64,000 nucleotides of DNA from a virus. The notes under the pieces are model-generated. The model saw only the letters and a program-made list of their open reading frames with translations, ran no database searches and was not told the DNA's origin. Numbering within the stretch: the stretch's first letter is position 1; the number at the start of each line of letters is the position of its first letter. Location of the stretch: positions 62,001 through 126,000 of the IMG/VR virus record IMGVR_UViG_3300044904_000300, one strand, 5' to 3'. Both the position numbers and the translations under genes were made by a program. Below, in pieces: positions 1 to 7,868 of the stretch.

Positions 1-1
1 T

Positions 2-64
2 GTTCCTGTGACCCGAACCGCGGACCAGACACAGGAATTTAAGATCGCATTACCTTTTGGGTGA
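2..64 (+). CDS. C-terminal end of an upstream gene (partial)
   Basis: An open frame enters from the left edge and stops at TGA 62-64. It gives about 20 residues ending in EFKIALPFG. The hydrophobic-polar pattern is plausible for the end of a virion protein, but nothing identifies the family. A late promoter and a homing endonuclease follow at once, so the endonuclease seems to have landed between this gene and the large tail gene at 713. The 26 bases after the stop hold only the late promoter. Confidence 0.45.
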   Translation, partial: VPVTRTADQTQEFKIALPFG

Positions 65-77
65 TGCACCCTGTTCT

Positions 78-85
78 TATAAATA
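78..85 (+). promoter_or_regulatory. T4-type late promoter (TATAAATA)
   Basis: Exact TATAAATA octamer. The last A is five bases before the ATG at 91. In T4 the octamer spans about -13 to -6, so the start codon would be +1 and the endonuclease mRNA leaderless. Confidence 0.75.
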
Positions 86-90
86 GAGTT

Positions 91-729
91 ATGCTCTATA
101 CTATCTACAAGACCACAAACTTGCTGTCGGGGAAAATATACATCGGCGCCCACAAAACAGAGAATATTGATGATGGGTACCTTGGTTCGGGTATTCACAT
201 CAAACGGGCTTTGAAAAAGTATGGAAGACGACATTTTGTAAAAGAGATACTCTTTGTTTTTGATACACCAGAGGAAATGTTTGCGAAAGAAAAAGCGTTA
301 GTTAATGAAGAGTTTGTTAGCAGGAGCGATACATACAATAAGATAGTTGGTGGAGAGGGCTCGACTGACCTTCGTAACTGGACAGAAGAACGACACCAAA
401 AGATATCTGCGGCGACTAAAAAGCAGTGGAAGAACCCGAAGTTCCGTGAAATGATGCTTCAAGTTCGTCATCGTTGTCGCCCGAGTATTGCTACAAAACA
501 AAAAATATCTATTACAAAACAGGGTCACTCGGCTACGGAAAAAACCAGAATAGCGTGGAAACAAATTAGCGCAAAAAATCGTGGAAGGATCTGGATTAAA
601 CACGATAAGTTACAGCAATGCTGTTATGTCCCTCTAACGGATTTTGCAAACTACGAACTTAGCGGGTGGGTTCGTGGTCGCATTTATCACCGGCGAGCAG
701 AAGAAAACAACTATGGCTCTATCAAATAG
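91..729 (+). CDS. GIY-YIG homing endonuclease (SegA-like, free-standing)
   Basis: 212 residues. The N-terminal GIY-YIG nuclease domain is clear: YTIYKTTN is the GIY strand, GKIYIGAHKT the YIG strand, followed by GYLGSG and an EKALV segment carrying the expected catalytic Glu. The C-terminal half has repeats of the NUMOD3 DNA-binding type (KISAATKKQWKNPKFREMM and KISITKQGHSATEKTRIAW). Free-standing T4 Seg proteins have this architecture. I chose ATG 91 over an upstream ATG at 61 because the nuclease domain begins there and a perfect late promoter sits five bases upstream. The 3' end overlaps the start of the giant tail gene by 17 bases. It has no virion role; it would cut intron- or gene-less alleles in mixed infection. 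Confidence 0.88.
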   Translation: MLYTIYKTTNLLSGKIYIGAHKTENIDDGYLGSGIHIKRALKKYGRRHFVKEILFVFDTPEEMFAKEKALVNEEFVSRSDTYNKIVGGEGSTDLRNWTEERHQKISAATKKQWKNPKFREMMLQVRHRCRPSIATKQKISITKQGHSATEKTRIAWKQISAKNRGRIWIKHDKLQQCCYVPLTDFANYELSGWVRGRIYHRRAEENNYGSIK

Positions 730-3700
730 CACCACTCGCATCTTTCGGACCACATATTTCGATGACTACTATGCCCAGTCAAACACGGACCCCAACCTCT
801 TTCGGGGCGAGGACTTTGATTTTAACCGCATTCTATTTCGTCCGCGATACGCGGTCCAGTCCCGCGAACTGACCCAGCTTCAGACCATTCTTCAAGCACA
901 GATTGAGCAGCTTGGTTCAGCAAACCTCAAGCATGGGCAGCCGGTCTATGGATGCGAAATGGCGATCAATAACGGTGTCCGCGCTGGTAAAGTGCAGACA
1001 ACCGATAACGTCGCAGCGTTCTTTAGCCGCACGCTAGATGCGGGCCAGAAGATCGAGTCCGTCGATGTGCCGACGACCACCGCGTCGGTCCGAGGCTATG
1101 TGGCGATTGATGAGGGCTATACAGACAACTACTTGGTCTTCACGTATGGAAGTGATGCGGCATTCAACCCGAACGATGTAGTCAGCATTATCGGGGGCAC
1201 GGAGAGTGCGACGTTCTCTAGCGATAGTGACGCTTTTAGCGATGCGTCGGTGTTTAGCGTAGCAGGTGGTGTGTTCTTTATCTCCGGGTTCCTCGTGCGG
1301 TTCAAACCCGCAACTATCGTGCTCGACCATCAGTCTAGCGCCCCGGATGCGGTCGTGGGGCTGCTCGTTAGTGAAGAGATCCTTGATGAACTGGACGATG
1401 TAGTTGGGGAAACGCTCCTCGACCCAGCGAACCAGAATGCTCCAGGTGCTCACCGGTTCCGCTTGAGCTTGGCGCTCGCAAGTTATGGGTTAACAGTAGA
1501 GGTTCCCACAAACTTCATCCAGTTGGCTAAAGTGGTCAAAGGCGTCATCCAGTATACACAGACGGTTTCGGAACGCTACGTCAAGTGGTCGGAACTGAAT
1601 GACTTGCTCGCTCGGCGCACGTATGACGAGGCCGGGAACTACATGATCAAGTCGTTCTCACCGGTTATTGGTGATGACCCAGACGCAGAAGATCACTTCC
1701 GTCTCGCAGTCGGCGCGGGAAAGGCTTATGTTCACGGGTGGGAAGTCAATAAGACGACCCCGACAAACTTGTCTATCCGCAAGGGACGGACAACGCAGAA
1801 CGTGGATAGTCAGAGTATTGCGCTCCAGGTCGGAAACTATGTGCGAGTGCGTTGGGTTGGTGCGGCCGTTCCCGGCACGTATTTCTGTAACACCATCGCA
1901 GTAGATTTGCACACAGTCCCGTCGCAACAGATTGCCGGCGCAAATGACGCGACGTATGGCCTGTCCAAGATCGGAACGGCCAAACTCCGAATGCTGGAAG
2001 CCGAAGACATCCCGGCTCTTGCGGACTATCAAGCTAACTCCATTTTCAAGCTCTTCTTCTTTGACGCGCAGTTTGATACGGTCACAGGAAACTGCACATC
2101 GGGATCGATGGACTCGAATGGTGCGGTGTATGCGGCTATCGCCTTTGCGAACGGCGTGGCGAATGTTGGTAACGCACTCCTCGGGGCCAGCATCGTCCTC
2201 GGGGGCGCAAGTTCTCCGGTGTCGGGAAGCTTCACGGTCAACTCGTATGCCCTCACCAACGCCACACACGCAAACGTGGGTCTTCTCGAACCACTTCCCG
2301 CTATTCCTAACGGAAACACCACGTATCGCGTTCTTTACCAGACCAAGGATATCGACGCATTCGCCGCGCACGACAACACCGCGACGATCAACGCCTCGTC
2401 CTACCTGGCAAACAACTTTGCGTTCCAGGCAGACATCGACTGGGTAACAGGAAAAGTCGGTGGGTCTCCCTACGGTGCGACTATCGTTGAAGGGATGAGC
2501 CAAAACTCACTTATCTACGAGTTGTCCAACCAGTTCGTTGTCGCCAACACGCTGACAACTGCGACCTCATCGTTCGATTCGTGGGTGCCGACTGACGAAA
2601 ATGCTACGATGGACCCCGCAAGCGGATCGCCAACAGCGAACATTACCCTCACCTTTACGCTTGGCGCACAGTATAAGCTCCCCACCAGCGCCGCGATGAC
2701 CGCAGAAGAAGCCCAGCGGTACTTTGTATTCTATGATGTTACTGACGACGTGGACGGCCAGGGACAAATTATTGAGGTGTCGGACACAAGTGGTGCGGTA
2801 ACTTCCCGCTGGATTTCTAACGTGGCCGTGGTTGCATCGGGGTCGGACTACAACATCAACTTCAAGTATCATCATTCTTCATCGATGGGTGGTGTGCGGA
2901 CATTCTTGGGGTTTGCTCGGGCAGCAGTCACTGGGCTCGCAATCCGCACCAAAACGCTGAATGCAGGAAACACGACCAGTCTGTTCTCGGACACCACAGG
3001 CGCTGCAGTCGCGGGACAGGTTGAGTATTACTCGCTCAACACCGCACCGGGGTTTGCGTATTCCCTCTTTGTGCCCGACGTTTACCAGCTTGTCAAGGTG
3101 CTCTATAAAGAGAGCAATACAGCCTTTGACACTTCAGACCTTACGACCGCAACAGATGTTACCGACCAGTTTACGCTCGACACGGGACAGCGGGATAACA
3201 GCTATGAATACGGCCGGGCCATCGTCAATAACGGTGCGAGCTACGTGATCCACCCAACGGGACGCTTGCTCTTCATCTTTGACTGGTTTGAACCCGCGGG
3301 ACGAGGATACGCGACTGTTGATAGCTATGGGGATATCCTCTATGACGGCATCCCTTCATATACCTCAACGGTTACTGGAACTACTGTATCTCTGCGGGAC
3401 GTGCTGGACTTCCGACCAGAACGGTCCTACCAGAACATCCTCGCAAAGGCCAATACAGTCTTTGCAGCGGGAGACGATTACGGAGACCCTGCATATCTCA
3501 CATCAACCAGCGTCCCGTATTTGATCCCGGCCTCTGACGGCGTATGGAACGGAAGCTATCAGTTCTATCTCGGGCGAATGGACACCGTGGCGCTGTGCTA
3601 TGACGGAACATTCACGATCAACGAAGGACAAGATGCGGTCCACCCAGTTGCTCCAAAGGATGATAGTGCGGACCTTCCGCTCTTTTTGTTGACGATTCCA

Positions 3701-6700
3701 CCATATACTTTGGTGGATGCGAATGGCAAGCCAACAGGAGTCGGGCTCACTGCATACGACTACAAGCGTTACACGATGAACGACGTAGGCAAGATCGAGG
3801 ACCGTGTCGCGCATCTCGAATACTACACGGCGCTCAACTCGCTTGAAACCATCACTACGAACCAGCCCGAAGAAGATGCGGCGGGAAATCCACGCTACAA
3901 GAATGGGATTCTCGTGGACAGTTTCCAGGGTGGTGATGTAGGAGATGTGGCTTCACCAAACTTCACCGCGTCGATTGATAGTGCGAACTGTGAACTTCGC
4001 ACGGGGTTCCGTTCGTTTGCGCTCTCATTCTCACCAGACTTCGCGCACAGCACGACCGCGAATATCGCAATCATCGGGGATATGGCGACCATCGCCTACA
4101 CTACTACACCATTCGTGGTGCAGAACTTGGCGACCACCGCAATCTCCGTGAACCCGTTCGACATCTCAACATTCTATGGGAGCATATCACTCTCACCCGC
4201 GGTGGATACGTGGAAGGATACAGAACAGCTACCCGCCCAGGTGATCGACGGTGGTGGACCGACGCAAGCCTGGATAGACGCAAATATGCCGTCCTACACC
4301 GTGTGGGGTGAATGGGATCAAACTTGGTCGGGAGTCAACGCATCGACTGCTCCACGCACGTTTAGTGGATTCGCTAACGTTGTAGCCACACTACTCAACA
4401 TCGGGGGAGCGACCACCACATTCCAAGACACACAAGTCGCCGCAAATTTTGCTCGTCAGGGCACGACGTTTGAATACACCGTGACGACACAGAACGAATC
4501 GCAGGGCAACAAGGTCGTAGGCACGTCGATTGTGCATAGCGTTCGGGCGCGGGATCTTGTGTTCTCTGGCAGCGGGCTCAAACCCGACACCAACCTCTAC
4601 CTGTTCTTTGCGGGAACGAACATCAGTAACTATGTCCAGCAGGCGACGGTTCTTCAGCTTGAATCGATTGTCGCACCAGGAGGCGCTGCCGTATCACTAA
4701 CTGGCGCGCCATTCATCGTAGGACAGACTGTGTATGTGCAGAAAGCCATTACGGGATTAACCGCAACGACCTCCGCACAAGCAAACGTCGCGGGAACGGG
4801 AACCTATTATCAGTATGAGCTTTCGCCCGGACAGTTGGTGCACGTTGTTCGTGTAAACGATTCGTTCGATGCGTTCGTCAACAGTATCACTTCCAACACC
4901 GCGATGTCGTTGGTGACTTCGGCAAATGCCAGCTTCGCAAATGCGTATATCTACACTCGCACTCCCGTAACTATCGCCGCGGTATCGCCGTGGTATGACG
5001 GAACGGGGAACGTGGTGTATAACATCTCGGTTGTGCGGGCCAAGCGCGATACAGCAGTTGACCAAGCAGTTCCGTATGTTCCGGTTCCTGGTTCGTTGAG
5101 TATCACCAAATTGGTAAACGACGGAGCAAACACGACCTCGGGCGCGGTGCTCCTCACTCTACCGAATGGTATTTTTGGAACAAATGCCCTTGCGGGGTGG
5201 ACGATCACAGGCTCGCGATGCCCGTCGGGTGTTGTGCGGGGCTGGAACCCATCTTCCGGTCAGATTCGTCTCGATAACGATGCGGGTGTTGTTCCGTTGG
5301 GTACCGCTATTCGTATCGTCGGAGGTCCTGGTGCAGGACAACTCACCTATGCAGTGGGAGACTCGTATAGCGCCAACCAGACAGTCAACGTGGGATCGCT
5401 CACGGGAGTTGTCGCGGGAGAGTCGATTTATAGTATCGGGCCGCTCGCATCGGCTGGGTTTGGCGAGATTACATCAACATCACCTCGCGCAGGAACGTGT
5501 GCGGGTGCTTTCCATATGCAAGAAGCGCAGTTCCCCACAGGAACCAGCCAGGTGCGTCTCACCGACAGCGCAACAAATGGTGTAGATGGCACAACGCTTG
5601 CAGACGCCCAGTATGAGGCGTCGGGGTTGACGACCATTCAACAGGAAACGATCATCTCGACTCGTGTGATTACGCAATCGGAAATCGGCGTAACCGATAC
5701 GGCGGGAACCATCGGGGGCGGCGGAGGTGGAGCTTCTGGTCCTGGCGAGCCGGGATGGGGCGGCCGCGCAGGGTTGATCTACTCGGACCCGCTCGCGGAA
5801 ACCTTCTTGGTAGACAAGACCATCTATCCGCAGGGACTATTCCTCGCGGACTTGGACCTCTGCTTCGCAACGGTGCCCGACCAGGACATCCCGGTGACTA
5901 TTGAGATTCGCACCACCGTGAACGGCTACCCGAACAACCAGGAAGTTGTGCCGTGCATCTCCGCATCGGGCCGCGCAAGCGTGACCCTTCGTCGGGATCA
6001 GGTGAATACCACACAGGCGCCGAACTTTGACGACCCAACAGCTTACACGAAGATCACGTTCCCGTCTCTCGTCTACTTGGCACCAGGATACGAGTATGCT
6101 ATCGTCATCCGGTCAGACAGCGACCATTACTATGTGTGGACCGCAGAGATCGGAGCACTCGTCGTCGGCAGCGAAGATCGGAAGGTCTCGAAACAGCCGT
6201 ATGCGGGAAGCTTCTTCAAGTCACAGAACGCAAGCACCTGGACGGAATCGCCGTTGCAGGACTTGATGTTCCGCCTGAACAAAGCAGTATGGTCGGGGAC
6301 CTCCGCGACACCGCAGCAAGGGAAACTGGTGATCCGTGGCGTGCCGCCAAGCACCAATACCTGGTTTGATAGCTTTGAGTTCTACCCACATGATGCAAAC
6401 TTTGCCGACGTGACCGCGTGCGCGTATCTGTTGGACATTCAAGTAATGGACTTGACGTCGAATACAAGCAACGGAACGACGCTTCGTTATAGTGGGTTCC
6501 CAAATAGCTGGCAGGAAACGGGCGCTCGGTCATTCTTGCAGGGCTACGGGCCCACGACCACACAGCAGATTCCAAGTTGGTCGAATAACGTGCTGGGCAC
6601 CGCGAACACCATCGACGGACAAGCATTTCTCAATACGTGGAGCGCGGATGTCGCACCATATCTCGACTTGCAGAAGATGGGCGTGGTCTGCATCCAGCAC

Positions 6701-7624
6701 CATATTGATGACCTCGGGATTGAGCAGGACAGCGTAAACCTCATCGCACCGGGTGCGGGGTATCTTGCTACGCTACAAACCGGAACCGTCAATACGGTTA
6801 CAGGGCTGGCCAACGTCTATGGAACGACTACGACGTTTGATACGAAACTCAACGTTGGGGATACGGTGATCGTCGGCGGCAACGTTGAGGTGATCGTCCA
6901 GTCTGTTGAAAACGCAGTCCACTTTACCGCGACGGTCGCGGTGGGCGCAACCAGGACAGCAAATGCGTGGTTCACCTATGGAACTGTCGACCTAGCGAAC
7001 AATACGCTCGCACTCACCATCGCGGGTGGAAACGGAACGGGAGCAGTCGCTCACGCGGTTGTTGGTCGGGATGGAGTGGTCAACACGGTTGTCGTGGACA
7101 CCGCAGGATATGGATACTCGGAAACACCAACATTCACTATCGCTGCGCCGACAACACCTGGTGGGTTTGATGGGTCGCTTCAGTTCTCTGCTGGCATTAC
7201 TTACAGCAGTGAGGTGGGGAACGACAACTCCGTAGAGACCACACGCTATATCACTCGTCCAGTCACGCTCGCGGACGGGTTTGAAGCACGGGATCTCAAA
7301 GTCTACTTCGATGCGTACCGACCGGACACCGCAGACTTCTACGTGTATTACAAAGTGCTTCCAGTCTCCGCGGCGGCTGATGCTCGCTTTGACGACCAGC
7401 CGTGGCGCTTGATGACGATGGTAACCGCGAATACCGTGGTCAGCGCAACATGGACCTCTTACCGGGAGTATGAGTTTGTGACGCCGACGGGGCAGGCACT
7501 CGCATCCAGCGATGATACGACTAACCAGTTCAAGGTGTTCGCGATCAAGGTAGTAATGGCGTCAAGCAATACCCCGGATGCTCCACGGGTCTCGAACTTC
7601 CGAGCAATAGCATTTGACGCATAA
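713..7624 (+). CDS. Giant tail/baseplate structural protein with DUF4815 N-terminus
   Basis: About 2303 residues. The N-terminus (residues about 10-60, with RPRYAVQSRELTQLQ) matches the DUF4815 family found in large tail proteins of T4-like marine phages. A glycine-rich linker near residue 1665 (GGGGGGASGPGEPGWGG) separates a long beta-rich N-terminal region from a C-terminal region that begins SDPLAETFLVD and continues with EIRTT...GYP, a pattern repeated in such phage tail proteins. The start is ATG 713, inside the 3' end of the endonuclease; the SD-like purine run AGCAGAAG lies upstream. Its place directly before fibre genes and the neck block suggests a baseplate or proximal fibre component. 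Function is inferred from family and context, not from a motif. Confidence 0.8.
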   Translation: MALSNSTTRIFRTTYFDDYYAQSNTDPNLFRGEDFDFNRILFRPRYAVQSRELTQLQTILQAQIEQLGSANLKHGQPVYGCEMAINNGVRAGKVQTTDNVAAFFSRTLDAGQKIESVDVPTTTASVRGYVAIDEGYTDNYLVFTYGSDAAFNPNDVVSIIGGTESATFSSDSDAFSDASVFSVAGGVFFISGFLVRFKPATIVLDHQSSAPDAVVGLLVSEEILDELDDVVGETLLDPANQNAPGAHRFRLSLALASYGLTVEVPTNFIQLAKVVKGVIQYTQTVSERYVKWSELNDLLARRTYDEAGNYMIKSFSPVIGDDPDAEDHFRLAVGAGKAYVHGWEVNKTTPTNLSIRKGRTTQNVDSQSIALQVGNYVRVRWVGAAVPGTYFCNTIAVDLHTVPSQQIAGANDATYGLSKIGTAKLRMLEAEDIPALADYQANSIFKLFFFDAQFDTVTGNCTSGSMDSNGAVYAAIAFANGVANVGNALLGASIVLGGASSPVSGSFTVNSYALTNATHANVGLLEPLPAIPNGNTTYRVLYQTKDIDAFAAHDNTATINASSYLANNFAFQADIDWVTGKVGGSPYGATIVEGMSQNSLIYELSNQFVVANTLTTATSSFDSWVPTDENATMDPASGSPTANITLTFTLGAQYKLPTSAAMTAEEAQRYFVFYDVTDDVDGQGQIIEVSDTSGAVTSRWISNVAVVASGSDYNINFKYHHSSSMGGVRTFLGFARAAVTGLAIRTKTLNAGNTTSLFSDTTGAAVAGQVEYYSLNTAPGFAYSLFVPDVYQLVKVLYKESNTAFDTSDLTTATDVTDQFTLDTGQRDNSYEYGRAIVNNGASYVIHPTGRLLFIFDWFEPAGRGYATVDSYGDILYDGIPSYTSTVTGTTVSLRDVLDFRPERSYQNILAKANTVFAAGDDYGDPAYLTSTSVPYLIPASDGVWNGSYQFYLGRMDTVALCYDGTFTINEGQDAVHPVAPKDDSADLPLFLLTIPPYTLVDANGKPTGVGLTAYDYKRYTMNDVGKIEDRVAHLEYYTALNSLETITTNQPEEDAAGNPRYKNGILVDSFQGGDVGDVASPNFTASIDSANCELRTGFRSFALSFSPDFAHSTTANIAIIGDMATIAYTTTPFVVQNLATTAISVNPFDISTFYGSISLSPAVDTWKDTEQLPAQVIDGGGPTQAWIDANMPSYTVWGEWDQTWSGVNASTAPRTFSGFANVVATLLNIGGATTTFQDTQVAANFARQGTTFEYTVTTQNESQGNKVVGTSIVHSVRARDLVFSGSGLKPDTNLYLFFAGTNISNYVQQATVLQLESIVAPGGAAVSLTGAPFIVGQTVYVQKAITGLTATTSAQANVAGTGTYYQYELSPGQLVHVVRVNDSFDAFVNSITSNTAMSLVTSANASFANAYIYTRTPVTIAAVSPWYDGTGNVVYNISVVRAKRDTAVDQAVPYVPVPGSLSITKLVNDGANTTSGAVLLTLPNGIFGTNALAGWTITGSRCPSGVVRGWNPSSGQIRLDNDAGVVPLGTAIRIVGGPGAGQLTYAVGDSYSANQTVNVGSLTGVVAGESIYSIGPLASAGFGEITSTSPRAGTCAGAFHMQEAQFPTGTSQVRLTDSATNGVDGTTLADAQYEASGLTTIQQETIISTRVITQSEIGVTDTAGTIGGGGGGASGPGEPGWGGRAGLIYSDPLAETFLVDKTIYPQGLFLADLDLCFATVPDQDIPVTIEIRTTVNGYPNNQEVVPCISASGRASVTLRRDQVNTTQAPNFDDPTAYTKITFPSLVYLAPGYEYAIVIRSDSDHYYVWTAEIGALVVGSEDRKVSKQPYAGSFFKSQNASTWTESPLQDLMFRLNKAVWSGTSATPQQGKLVIRGVPPSTNTWFDSFEFYPHDANFADVTACAYLLDIQVMDLTSNTSNGTTLRYSGFPNSWQETGARSFLQGYGPTTTQQIPSWSNNVLGTANTIDGQAFLNTWSADVAPYLDLQKMGVVCIQHHIDDLGIEQDSVNLIAPGAGYLATLQTGTVNTVTGLANVYGTTTTFDTKLNVGDTVIVGGNVEVIVQSVENAVHFTATVAVGATRTANAWFTYGTVDLANNTLALTIAGGNGTGAVAHAVVGRDGVVNTVVVDTAGYGYSETPTFTIAAPTTPGGFDGSLQFSAGITYSSEVGNDNSVETTRYITRPVTLADGFEARDLKVYFDAYRPDTADFYVYYKVLPVSAAADARFDDQPWRLMTMVTANTVVSATWTSYREYEFVTPTGQALASSDDTTNQFKVFAIKVVMASSNTPDAPRVSNFRAIAFDA

Positions 7625-7626
7625 CT

Positions 7627-7863
7627 ATGACACTTCCTCGTCGTATTCAAACGGATAACCCGTCTTTTGCGCGGGATACCTATTCCAGGGCGCTCCTCAA
7701 TACTGACACGAGCGCCTTGGAACGTCACCGTCGTAAGGTTACTAAAACCAGAACGACGACAGACGAACTGGTCACTCTTCGGGCCACGCAGCATCGACTT
7801 GAAGACCAAGTGCGCGAACTCACAGAGAAACTTGATCGTCTTTTGGACCTTGTGAAACGCTAA
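7627..7863 (+). CDS. Small protein with C-terminal coiled coil
   Basis: 78 residues, starting three bases after the DUF4815 gene and ending five bases before the fibre gene, so it is co-transcribed and probably translationally coupled. The last 30 residues (LRATQHRLEDQVRELTEKL and following) show a clear leucine heptad pattern predicting a coiled coil. The N-terminus is basic and polar. No family recognised. The position suggests a fibre-associated oligomeriser or chaperone, which is only inference. Confidence 0.6.
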   Translation: MTLPRRIQTDNPSFARDTYSRALLNTDTSALERHRRKVTKTRTTTDELVTLRATQHRLEDQVRELTEKLDRLLDLVKR

Positions 7864-7868
7864 ACTCC

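Noticed and set aside
1034-2503. Several long minus-strand and alternative-frame open frames inside the DUF4815 gene
   Set aside because: Low-complexity Arg/Val/Ser compositions and no start signals; shadows of the 2303-residue gene.
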